DNA of 64,000 nucleotides from JANSYP01 sp038751255 (GTDB lineage Bacteria; Pseudomonadota; Alphaproteobacteria; Rhodobacterales; Rhodobacteraceae). Positions within the stretch are counted from its first letter, which is position 1. Each line of letters opens with the position of its first letter. Both the position numbers and the translations under genes were made by a program. Location of the stretch: positions 1 through 64,000 of the forward strand of contig JBCDGN010000006.1 of NCBI GenBank assembly GCA_038751255.1, written 5' to 3'. Below, piece after piece: positions 16,646 to 24,293 of the stretch. The notes below the pieces were generated by a model. That model made no database searches, was not told where the DNA came from, and worked only from the letters and a program-made list of their open reading frames with translations.

Positions 16646-18102
16646 AAGCGCGGTTCCAATACGTGAAAGATCCGGTCGATGTCGAAGCCATCGGTGCAAT
16701 CGATAACTTCGAGACTTGGAAAGCTTTGGTTGATTGATGCACCGCCCTTCGGAGGCGCTTTCACTAAAACCGTGAATTCCGGAGGTGTTTCGCGCAGGGC
16801 AATCGCGCGTCTCAAGCGATTCAGGAAGCTTCGCACCCAAGACACGGGCGCATTGCCCTGCATCATCAAAACCGCATCACTTTCGGTGAGGTTGAACCAG
16901 ATATCCTCGTCCCGCTCATGCGGATCGTCATCGAAACAGGGAATTGCCGCGAAACGTTTGCGCGCACCAAAAGCCTGCAAAAGCTCTGAGGCGATGTGTT
17001 CGTCGCTGGCATCGGCGCCTATGAAGTAGTGTGATGTGCTGAGCTTTTCAGGCGCAGGCTTCTTGATCTTTTCCAGGCGTTCGACAATCTCAGATTTGAA
17101 CGCTTCCAATCCTGAGGCGATCACATGTTCTGCGGATAAAAGACTTTGATGATGTTCTTGTGGGATCTGTTCAAGGTCGATTTCCTGATGGCGCCAGCCG
17201 AGCCGCTCGACACCCGCCGCTTGGGCTGCGTCAGCCTGATACATGGGATAGCCGTCCGGCATATCCGGTGGTTGGCGTCCCGCTGTTCGACCGAGCAATT
17301 GCACGAACAAATCAGCGTCCTGCAAATCTTTTTCGAAGGCTGCGCGAAACTCCTCGCCGCCTTGTGGATAGTGGAACTCTGGGACGACCTTGATACCAAG
17401 CTGCATAAGCGCCGCCCGCACCTGTTCGCGTTCAAAATCCACATCCTCGGTTGATTGCGCCAACAGCACGGTGCCGCGATCAGAAGATTGCGTTTCATCA
17501 ATCTCTGGATCTAAACGAGCACTTGGCGCGATCGGCCTTGTTCTGGTGCCGCCGGACGAGCGCGCATTCCGGATATCGACCAATGCATCACGCAACTGAT
17601 TGGCAAGCTGTGTGATATTTGTCATGTAGAGTTCCCAATCGGTCTTTATGTCGAGCATCATAGGTGTCTGCCCGGTCGGTCCGGAACGCCGCCAAAACTC
17701 AAACCGCAGATGTTCCGATAGCCCAAACCGCGCCTGGCCAGTTTCTTCTAGTGGCAATAACTCAACAAAGAATTGCTGGTTTGAGGAGGGGTTGTGCCGC
17801 CGAAAGCAATCCAGTTCCAGCTGCGTGTACTGGCTATTGACGAAGGCCGGCGAGGCAAGGCCGAGAAACAACGCTGATCCACCGACCTCTTCGGTCAAAG
17901 CCTGATCCAACACTTGATTGGCGCGCAGATGCGTTTGGTCCCAGAACACCTCAACCCCTTGTTGGCTGAGCCTTTGGTTCAGCATCTCCCTTAGTCGCTG
18001 AACGAAAGTTTCTACGACCCCATGATCGTCAGAGCCACGAATATTATCCGCGTGGGCATAACTGATAAACAGGTCGTTTTTGCATCCAGGAATGAAGGCC
18101 AT
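16642..18102 (-). CDS. TIR-domain protein with three TIR-like segments
   Basis: A 486-residue cytoplasmic protein. Residues ~8-150 are a clear TIR domain: NDLFISYAHAD (box 1), VEVFWDQTHL, and SPAFVNSQYTQLELDCF, where the Glu lies at the position of the NADase catalytic Glu of other TIRs. Two more Rossmann-like segments follow: ~210-340 (GTVLLAQSTEDVDFEREQVR, then DADLFVQLLG) and ~355-486 (SHYFIGADASDEH, then LTESDAVLMMQGNAPVSW). Both resemble degenerate TIR or TIR-like folds. It is translationally coupled to the STAND NTPase, a pairing typical of TIR-effector/STAND-sensor systems. The first domain probably cleaves NAD or makes a signal; the other two may be regulatory. A GAGA-CGA-TCTC palindrome (18106-18116) sits just before the start codon. 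Confidence 0.85.
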   Translation of the reverse strand: MAFIPGCKNDLFISYAHADNIRGSDDHGVVETFVQRLREMLNQRLSQQGVEVFWDQTHLRANQVLDQALTEEVGGSALFLGLASPAFVNSQYTQLELDCFRRHNPSSNQQFFVELLPLEETGQARFGLSEHLRFEFWRRSGPTGQTPMMLDIKTDWELYMTNITQLANQLRDALVDIRNARSSGGTRTRPIAPSARLDPEIDETQSSDRGTVLLAQSTEDVDFEREQVRAALMQLGIKVVPEFHYPQGGEEFRAAFEKDLQDADLFVQLLGRTAGRQPPDMPDGYPMYQADAAQAAGVERLGWRHQEIDLEQIPQEHHQSLLSAEHVIASGLEAFKSEIVERLEKIKKPAPEKLSTSHYFIGADASDEHIASELLQAFGARKRFAAIPCFDDDPHERDEDIWFNLTESDAVLMMQGNAPVSWVRSFLNRLRRAIALRETPPEFTVLVKAPPKGGASINQSFPSLEVIDCTDGFDIDRIFHVLEPRL

Positions 18103-18330
18103 GTTGAGACGATCTCACAATTACCGTCGCAACGTCACCCTTAAAGCGTTGGTCTGGCAGTTAAAAGTCTGTGTTCTGACCCAGGGAGAATGCCACCAAC
18201 CAAAATTTTTTGTGGCTTGGTCCGGACAATCGCCGCGGGTCAAACACTGACGGAAAAAGTTGCGGCGTGGGCAATTGTTTTGCCCAACGCCGAAATCGGG
18301 ATGATCTATGCGGTCATCATTTTTGGCAAA

Positions 18331-19845
18331 TCAGTTGCCGAAGAGCTTATTTCCGAAGGCGTTGCCAATGCCCTCACCCACCCCTTTGACAAAGGAGTTC
18401 ACGGCTCCGTTGCTCTTCTTGGATCGGCTCGAAGAGGATGACCGACTGCCGCCGCTGCTGGTGGATTGCGTGACCATATATGCGGCGTAGGTTGCCTCAG
18501 TTTGGCTGGTCAGCAGTTCAAGCTGCAAAGAATTCAGGTACTGCGTTGCAGGCAGTCCATTTGAGGTTTGCCAAGCAGCGATGCCGCGGCGTGTATTGGG
18601 ACCGAAGGCGCCATCAGGTGTGCCAACATTGTTGTTGGTTGCGTTGAGACGCGCCTGGATTTCCCGGCGCTTGTCTCTGTCCATGTTTAGCGCCTGCTCT
18701 GTGATCTGAGTTGCAGGTGCGACGATGACATGCTGTGTCACATTCAAGACCAGAGGCAACGAGGGATCATAGGTGCTGATCGCTCGTGTGGCGGCGGCTA
18801 CATTTGGTGCTTCCGGCTGGGCAGGTGCTAGGCCCGCAGTTTGCTCTTCAGCACCCTGCAGACGCTCAATAGCAATCCGTGCGAAGCGGGCATAGCGACC
18901 GTTTGGGTAAAAGTCCAAATACGCTTGGTAATCCTCAGCAAAACCGGATTCCCGCGCGAGTTCAAACATGTACTTTTCTTCTTCGAGATCGACAACGGAT
19001 ACAGCGGCAGCAGGCGCGTCGGTTGCGGTCTCTACGGGTGCGGCTGGTGCCGCCGCAACGCGATGCAAAACGACTTCATCGGTATACGACTGGTTGAACC
19101 AAGGACGCTGTTGCTGATCCGTGGCACGATACACATCCCCGGTCACACGCGACATGATCGTGGTGATCGGTTCATTGGGGGTGCCGATATGCTTCAGCAG
19201 CGCTTCGGTGAAAGGCGAATGCTGTCCATCGCCGTCCAAGGCGACGTTGCCTGGCTCTGTTGCGAAGACAATGCCCGTCCCCGACCCATTGTCCTGAACA
19301 TTCATCTCACTCAGTCCGGCCCCACCGATGGAGCGTGTGGAGCCTTTCAAAGAACGCGCCAGCTTGTCCTGGAAAGGATTGTCGCGACAGGCGTCCAAGA
19401 TCAGCAGATTGGCGCCTTGGGTATATTCCATCTGCTTGGTGATCACGTCGATCGAGAAGGCCTCAAAGTCGATGGAAAGCTCATCATCCATTACGGCATC
19501 GACAGGGATAAGATAGTTGCGGCCGTCCACCTGAATGCCGTGACCGGCATAGAAAAATAGCGCCATATCGGCTGAGCGCACCTCGCGAGCGAACTCGCGG
19601 GCCATTTTCGCCATATCTGCAGCGCCGAGATCATAGCCTTCCAGCGTTTCGAAGCCGAGCGTGCGCAGCTTAGCTGCAATCGCTTGCGCGTCATTCTTAG
19701 GATTGGCCAGCGGACTTGCGTGTTCATACTCGCTATTGCCAATGATGAGGGCGACTTTGGCAGCAAATGCTTGAACGGGTGTGGTGACCACGAGGATCGC
19801 TGCGAATGCGATGTTGCGAACCCTGCGGGAGGTGATCTGTTCCAT
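18331..19845 (-). CDS. secreted caspase-like protease (peptidase C14) with PG-binding-like tail
   Basis: A 504-residue protein with a signal-peptide-like N-terminus (hydrophobic ~11-28, AFA site). The caspase-fold domain (~29-265) has the catalytic dyad His102 in FFYAGHG and Cys153 in LILDACRDNPF, and starts with VALIIGNSEY. Residues ~290-335 hold a helical repeat-like stretch (YLDFYPNGRYARFARIAIERL). A peptidoglycan-binding-like domain follows at ~390-450 (GTPDGAFGPNTRRGIAAWQ), then a Ser/Lys-rich tail ending in a Gly-rich stretch. It is 49 bases after the OmpA-like gene on the same strand, and TIR/STAND follow after a 228-base gap. The exported form and wall-binding tail put the protease at the cell wall. 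Confidence 0.9.
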   Translation of the reverse strand: MEQITSRRVRNIAFAAILVVTTPVQAFAAKVALIIGNSEYEHASPLANPKNDAQAIAAKLRTLGFETLEGYDLGAADMAKMAREFAREVRSADMALFFYAGHGIQVDGRNYLIPVDAVMDDELSIDFEAFSIDVITKQMEYTQGANLLILDACRDNPFQDKLARSLKGSTRSIGGAGLSEMNVQDNGSGTGIVFATEPGNVALDGDGQHSPFTEALLKHIGTPNEPITTIMSRVTGDVYRATDQQQRPWFNQSYTDEVVLHRVAAAPAAPVETATDAPAAAVSVVDLEEEKYMFELARESGFAEDYQAYLDFYPNGRYARFARIAIERLQGAEEQTAGLAPAQPEAPNVAAATRAISTYDPSLPLVLNVTQHVIVAPATQITEQALNMDRDKRREIQARLNATNNNVGTPDGAFGPNTRRGIAAWQTSNGLPATQYLNSLQLELLTSQTEATYAAYMVTQSTSSGGSRSSSSSRSKKSNGAVNSFVKGVGEGIGNAFGNKLFGN

Positions 19846-19893
19846 GAAACTATCCCTTTTGCAGATTGATAACGTTTGGCGCCGACCAGCGCC

Positions 19894-20442
19894 TCAAAGG
19901 TTTCCGATGTTCACGATTTCAATGCGCTGGTTCATAGGATCGGCGGCATTGCCGGAGTTCAGTGCCGATGCGCCCATACCTTGAACGCCCAAGAACTTGT
20001 CCGTGCCCATTCCGTAGAAGCCTTGCAGATGTTCTAGGACAGTCTGCGCGCGCCGGGCAGAGACAGGCTGTGCCGAAGCCGGTGCGTTCGGCGTATAGGC
20101 ATAAGCCAATATCTGGAACTTTGAGTTTTGTAAGCGGGGATCTTCCAAAGCCGCAGCAAGTGTGCGTAAAGTTTTCATCCCATCTACCGTTAAAAGATGA
20201 GACTCGCCCTCGAAACCAACTTGAAGCTTGGCCACCGGTTGGCCGGAGGCTTGCAGCGCGACTGCATTTGCATTCTGATTTGGACGTGTAACTCCGCGAT
20301 CGGCCGCCATTTGCGGCATCAGGGCAGTCACAATTTGTTCATACGAGAAGGATGCTTGCGCGTTGGTTGCGGGTGCAAATGACACCCCTAAAAACCCAGC
20401 AATCAATCCAATTCTAACAGTTCGATTCAAGGATTCTAGCAT
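19894..20442 (-). CDS. small exported OmpA C-terminal-like protein
   Basis: A 182-residue protein. The start is ATG 20442, with GGGGTAAGG upstream. The signal peptide spans roughly residues 1-30 (LIAGFLGVSFAPATNAQA). The C-terminal ~100 residues follow the OmpA/MotB peptidoglycan-binding pattern: FQILAYAYTPN where GHTD usually stands, SARRAQTVLEHL, VQGMGAS, and DPMNQRIEIV for the usual NRRVEI. The diaminopimelate-binding Asp in GHTD is not conserved (AYAYT), so wall binding may be altered or lost. It is the first gene of the minus-strand caspase/TIR/STAND group, facing the serpin operon. Confidence 0.8.
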   Translation of the reverse strand: MLESLNRTVRIGLIAGFLGVSFAPATNAQASFSYEQIVTALMPQMAADRGVTRPNQNANAVALQASGQPVAKLQVGFEGESHLLTVDGMKTLRTLAAALEDPRLQNSKFQILAYAYTPNAPASAQPVSARRAQTVLEHLQGFYGMGTDKFLGVQGMGASALNSGNAADPMNQRIEIVNIGNL

Positions 20443-20990
20443 ATGCCTTACCCCAATTGACTGATCTGCGAAATCCAGCAGCGACCTATAGAAAAGACCA
20501 TTTGGACGCCACGTCAAGAAGTCTAACCAAAGCCCAAATCAGAAGCTAGAATTTTTGCCCTCAACCCAGAGTTTACCGCTTATTTATGAGTCCTAGCGCA
20601 CATTAACATCTTGCTTGGCGACCTTAGATCCGCCATGCAACTGGGGCGGGCAGTCTCACAAAATATTGTTACAATTGTATATTATCGAAAGCACAGGCTT
20701 GGTGCCTATGAAGGCTTTGCCGCCGTTCCGGCCTCCAACAGAGGCGGTATTTTTGCTGATGAAATGCCGTTATCACGCTCCACTGCCACGGTAGACATAG
20801 TTTAACTTGACTTAGGGTCCCCTCAGCGAGGAACGTTTGCGGGCGATTCCAAACGCCGCATCGTGGTCTAAACGAGTGTCGGCAGTCATATTTTTGAACG
20901 AATGAGAAGTTGATGCTAAATTACGCTGGTTTTATAAAACTACGGATTGTCAATTCCCGGAATTTTTCGACTATTTGACCGGGTCCTCAC
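20443..20990. promoter_or_regulatory. divergent control region between the caspase/TIR and serpin/protease operons
   Basis: I see no convincing gene in this 548-base stretch; a 64-codon open frame at 20611-20805 lacks a clear ribosome site or recognisable product. It contains a perfect palindrome, TACAATTGTA (20670-20679), in an AT-rich segment and a good plus-strand promoter at 20910-20938. For the minus strand only a weak candidate is seen (TTGACG, reverse complement of 20512-20517, with a poor -10). One regulator acting at the palindrome could control both operons; this is inference. Confidence 0.55.
20910..20938 (+). promoter_or_regulatory. sigma-70-type promoter of the serpin/protease operon
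   Basis: TTGATG (20910-20915), a 17-base spacer and TATAAA (20933-20938) form a near-consensus housekeeping promoter. Transcription would start near 20945, about 45 bases before ATG 20991. There is no other strong start site for the seven tightly packed genes downstream, so this probably drives all of them. Confidence 0.65.
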
Positions 20991-21767
20991 ATGCATTTTT
21001 TCCGAATTGTGATAAGTCTCCTGTCGATCCATCTGATAGTTGCGCCGGCCATCGCGCAAAGCCAACGCGCGTTGAGCGTCGAGCAAATTACAGTACAAGA
21101 AGCAAAGCCGAGCGAAGGCGCGTATTCGATCACAGCGACGCTCAACAATTTCGATGGGGTTTACCGTATTGGTGATCCAGTTGATGTTTCTGTAAGCTTA
21201 GACAAATCAGCCTATGTCCTGGTTCTGAACGTCGATGAAAGCGGGCGTATTGTTCAGCTCTTTCCTAACAAATTTGAGTCACGGAATTTTTTCCAGGCTG
21301 GGCAGACCTATAAGTTACCCGGTGAAGGCGCACGCATCGTCGCTGCGGGACCACCTGGGCTTGAGTTGATCAAGATCATTGTGTCCGAGAAGTCTCTTTC
21401 TTTGGATGCGATGATGGAAACAGCGCCGATTGGACCTTTTGAGATCACGCCCCCAGGTGCGGGTGAGGGTGTGGCGCGTGCACTGGGCGTGTCGCCCTTG
21501 CAAATGCCTGCAAGCCCGGATCCAGAACCCGAAGCTCCGAGTCCGGTGGAGGTTCTCCCTGAGTTCGGGGCTTGGGCAGAGTTGACCTTGGTTCTGAGCA
21601 CGGTGTCTGCTGACGACAGTCCGAGCGGTGCGGCCCCAACACTCCCTGGAGAAGGTGAACAGGGAGAAGATAGCGGCATGGCGCCCGTTGCGCGCATGCT
21701 CTGCAGTGGGGTGCGAAACCTCACCAATCAGCCATTTGCTGTAAAGGAGCAGATCGAATGCGTTTAG
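20991..21767 (+). CDS. exported DUF4384-domain protein
   Basis: A 258-residue protein with a signal peptide (residues 1-22, LLSIHLIVAPAIAQ). Residues ~45-140 match the DUF4384 pattern: IGDPVDVSVSLDKSAYVLVLN, the QLFPNKFES core, AGQTYKLPGEG, and LELIKIIVSEK. DUF4384 domains commonly accompany bacterial caspase-like proteases, either fused to them or as neighbours, and are thought to be adaptor or recognition modules. A Pro/Glu-rich linker (~170-195) leads to a C-terminal part with two Cys residues (MLCSGVR, QIECV). It is the first gene of the operon and overlaps the serpin gene by 10 bases. The domain also occurs in both metacaspases of the operon, so it may tie the components together. Confidence 0.85.
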   Translation: MHFFRIVISLLSIHLIVAPAIAQSQRALSVEQITVQEAKPSEGAYSITATLNNFDGVYRIGDPVDVSVSLDKSAYVLVLNVDESGRIVQLFPNKFESRNFFQAGQTYKLPGEGARIVAAGPPGLELIKIIVSEKSLSLDAMMETAPIGPFEITPPGAGEGVARALGVSPLQMPASPDPEPEAPSPVEVLPEFGAWAELTLVLSTVSADDSPSGAAPTLPGEGEQGEDSGMAPVARMLCSGVRNLTNQPFAVKEQIECV

Positions 21768-22822
21768 CGGCCATCTCGCAGGGGCTTGCGCTGCTCGTAC
21801 TCGGGCTTTCGGCGCAATCTCTGTGGGCCGACACGGCCGTCAAAATTGCTCTGCCTGATCCGCTGTCGCAACAAGCACTTCAGGCGTTAGGCAATGGTGA
21901 GGGGAATGTTCTGCTTTCGCCCCAAAGCCTTGTGGATGTGGTTGCGCTTTCTCGAGCAGGATTGGGAGAAACACCGCCTACCGCTCTTATGCCGAGCACG
22001 GTTGTAAGCGCGAATGCGGCCTGGTTTGACACAACTGCCGTGCCGACTGCGGAGGCATCCAAGACCCTGACAACGGACTGGGACGCACCGCCGGTTTCGC
22101 TGGACATGGCTAAAGATGGTAAGACGAAGATCAATGAATGGGTGCGCGAGGCCACCGAGGGCCGGATCCAAGACCTGATCACTGACCCCTTAGTCGGTGT
22201 CAGCGTTGTTTTGACCAACGCTCTGGTTTTTAAGGACGCTTGGCGTGTTCCTTTCGATCCAGACGAGACAATCCCGCGCGACTTTCATCTCACGGGTGAT
22301 GAAACTGTCGAGGTGCCCTTTATGCTGAGCCCTGTTGCTGCGCTCTGCCAGGATTCGGAACAGGGTGTCCTTGTCGCGCTGAGCTTTGCAGAAGCAGGTC
22401 ATCTCGTGTTGCGTCCGCAGGCCGAAGAAGCTGCGATGACATGCACCGGTGAGCTTGAAGCCAGCGATGAGGGTGCCGATGACAACCGCCTAGTGCAGGT
22501 GGCCATGCCGCGCATTGATCTGACCGCTGACTTGGATTTGTCCGGGTTGGTTAAGACGCTCGGCTTATCGGCTGCGATGGCGGAGGGATTTGCGTACTTA
22601 ACGGTTGCACCGTCAGTGCCCGGTCCGGTTTTGCAGTCGGTTCTCTTTCGCGCAGATGAAGAAGGGGCAGAAGCAGCCGCCGCGACAGCAGCCATCGGTG
22701 TACGGTCGGTCCGGGTACCAGAATCACCGTTGTTGGTTTTCGACCGCCCTTTCGAATTCTTTGTGATGATGCCAGGTCATGACACGGCGATGATCGCTGG
22801 CATCCTGAGAGATCCGAGATAA
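21758..22822 (+). CDS. secreted serpin-family protease inhibitor
   Basis: A 354-residue protein with a signal peptide (1-24, ending SLWA). Serpin hallmarks are clear: NVLLSPQSL (helix B), INEWVREATEGRIQDLI, VVLTNALVFKDAWRVPF (strand 3A), the reactive-loop hinge EEGAEAAAATAA (residues 301-312), and the C-terminal FDRPFEFFVMM. The hinge is all small residues at P15-P8, as in inhibitory rather than non-inhibitory serpins. Counting from the hinge Gly (303), canonical P1 is Ser317; a loop one residue shorter would give Arg316-Ser317, and Arg319 is also near. The chain is ~330 residues when mature, somewhat compact, with a shortened segment after helix B. Serpins trap serine, and sometimes caspase-like, proteases by a suicide mechanism. 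The same operon encodes one trypsin-fold and two metacaspase proteases as likely targets. Confidence 0.92.
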   Translation: MRLAAISQGLALLVLGLSAQSLWADTAVKIALPDPLSQQALQALGNGEGNVLLSPQSLVDVVALSRAGLGETPPTALMPSTVVSANAAWFDTTAVPTAEASKTLTTDWDAPPVSLDMAKDGKTKINEWVREATEGRIQDLITDPLVGVSVVLTNALVFKDAWRVPFDPDETIPRDFHLTGDETVEVPFMLSPVAALCQDSEQGVLVALSFAEAGHLVLRPQAEEAAMTCTGELEASDEGADDNRLVQVAMPRIDLTADLDLSGLVKTLGLSAAMAEGFAYLTVAPSVPGPVLQSVLFRADEEGAEAAAATAAIGVRSVRVPESPLLVFDRPFEFFVMMPGHDTAMIAGILRDPR

Positions 22823-22827
22823 CAGAG

Positions 22828-23424
22828 ATGCTGTTGGCCCGTATTCGACCCCGTTTTAGCCTTCTCATGGGCAGCTTGGCCCTTGCGCTTACGATGATTT
22901 TGGGCGTGCAATCGCACGCGCAAGAGCGGGCGAATGAGGTCCCGGTAGCGCGGTCGGTGGGAGACGCCCTGGTTGCGCATCTCAAACTCTATAATGCCGC
23001 GGACCAAAGCTGGGCGCGGATCGCGTTCGACAATCCGAGCCTTGCGATTGGAGATTTCGTGTCGGTCTGCGCGGAGGCCAAGCGCAACGGGTACCTGTCT
23101 GTATGGTCTAAAACGCTCGACGGTCAGCCACCAGTGAGGATCTTTCCGAATGATTTCACGCCGGAAGATCGCAAACGCAAAGGGGGCCATATCGAAGCGG
23201 GGCAAGAGATATGCCTTGGTGATGCTGTGCAAGGCTATGGCTTTGAAGTGATGGAGCCGTTGGGTCCCGCAGAGGTTTATCTGCATTGGAGCCCCGATCT
23301 TTCCGGCCAATTCGGTCCAGAGGATATCCCGCTGATCCCCGATCACGGCCAAGCCAGTGGCGCGAGGGCATCAAGTGCGCCCTATTCCGCGCAAGTCATC
23401 CGCTACAGGACAATTGCTCAATGA
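22828..23424 (+). CDS. exported DUF4384-like protein
   Basis: A 198-residue protein with a signal peptide (~1-31, MILGVQSHA). The core (~50-165) follows DUF4384 logic: IGDFVSVCAEAKRNGYLSVWS, the RIFPNDF turn, an IEAGQEICLGD segment, and FEVMEPLGPAEVYLHWS. Two Cys residues (SVCAEA and EICLGD) could pair. It starts 5 bases after the serpin stop and overlaps the trypsin gene by ATGA. It may be an adaptor that brings the protease and inhibitor together, but that is inferred only from position and domain type. Confidence 0.75.
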   Translation: MLLARIRPRFSLLMGSLALALTMILGVQSHAQERANEVPVARSVGDALVAHLKLYNAADQSWARIAFDNPSLAIGDFVSVCAEAKRNGYLSVWSKTLDGQPPVRIFPNDFTPEDRKRKGGHIEAGQEICLGDAVQGYGFEVMEPLGPAEVYLHWSPDLSGQFGPEDIPLIPDHGQASGARASSAPYSAQVIRYRTIAQ

Positions 23425-24293
23425 ACGCTTTGAGAGAGATACCGCGACGGATTTTGGGACAAATCTTGATCATGGGTGTTTGCCTTGGTGCGGCAGAGGC
23501 AGAGTCATTTGCGTGTCGCGATGTCTCTGGGCGCACGGTCAGCCGGGTTATAGGTGGACATCAGATTTCTCATCAAGAGGCACCTTATCAGGTTGCCTTG
23601 ATAGTCCGGAGCGCGGACGGCGACGGCAGTTTTGGTTGCGGCGGGTCTTTGATCAGTCGCGGCTTTGTCCTGACAGCGGCGCATTGTGTGGTGGGCAAGG
23701 AAATCAACGGCCCCAACGGAAAGGCCCAACCGGGCCAAGTCACAGTGCTTTATGGCGGTGACAGTCAGCTCGAGATGATGCAGGCGAACCAAACGGCAGA
23801 GGTGGACTCGATCATTGTCCATTCGCGGTACCGCGACCGGGTCCCGAGCCCTGCAGATATCGCGGTCCTACGGTTGAAAGACCCGCTGGATGTCCCTCAA
23901 ACCGCTGTGATCACGCTTGCCTCGCCACAGATGGAAACTGCCTTGATGGCAGATTTTACCTGCGCACGAGTGACTGGTTACGGACGAACCGAAAGCGGTC
24001 GCGGCAGTGATCAAATGCTCGGGGTCAACCTTCTGGTTCAACCCGCACAGGTTTGCCGCAATTTCAGCACTCAAGTCACGTCCGAGATGCTTTGCGCCGG
24101 GTACAATGCTGGGGATCAGACCGCTTGCAATGGTGACAGTGGAGGGCCGCTGGTGATCCGCGAGGGCCCAACCGGCTGGGTGCAGGTGGGCATTGTGAGT
24201 TGGGGAAAAAAAGGCTGCCGTGGGGCGGGAAGCTTTGGTGTCTATACGCGGGTGTCTTCCTTTGTGCCTTGGATATTGCAGGTGACGCAATGA
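23421..24293 (+). CDS. secreted trypsin-fold (S1) serine protease zymogen
   Basis: A 290-residue protein, start ATG 23421 overlapping the previous stop. It has a signal peptide (~1-27) and a short propeptide ending SRVIGG, so activation would be by cleavage after Arg42, freeing Val43. The catalytic triad is His88 (LTAAHC), Asp146 (PADIAVLRL) and Ser240 (NGDSGGP). The usual disulfide Cys residues are present (FGCGGS, AAHC, QVCRNF, MLCAGY, TACNGD, KGCRG). The S1 pocket base, six residues before the Ser, is Thr234 rather than the Asp of true trypsin, followed by Ala, with open Gly at both pocket walls. It therefore probably prefers small or hydrophobic residues (elastase- or chymotrypsin-like) and is unlikely to activate itself after Arg. 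Confidence 0.95.
   Translation: MNALREIPRRILGQILIMGVCLGAAEAESFACRDVSGRTVSRVIGGHQISHQEAPYQVALIVRSADGDGSFGCGGSLISRGFVLTAAHCVVGKEINGPNGKAQPGQVTVLYGGDSQLEMMQANQTAEVDSIIVHSRYRDRVPSPADIAVLRLKDPLDVPQTAVITLASPQMETALMADFTCARVTGYGRTESGRGSDQMLGVNLLVQPAQVCRNFSTQVTSEMLCAGYNAGDQTACNGDSGGPLVIREGPTGWVQVGIVSWGKKGCRGAGSFGVYTRVSSFVPWILQVTQ

Noticed and set aside
18841..19560. Open frame of 239 codons on the plus strand
   Set aside because: Antisense of the caspase-like gene, whose dyad and fold motifs are intact.
20512..20517. TTGACG (reverse strand) as -35 of the OmpA/caspase group
   Set aside because: The only TATA-like -10 lies 21 bases away; at 18 bases only a poor TTCTAT is found. Too weak to list as a promoter.
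20611..20805. Possible 64-residue gene in the divergent region
   Set aside because: No ribosome site, no recognisable product and codon use unlike the neighbours. Treated as control region.
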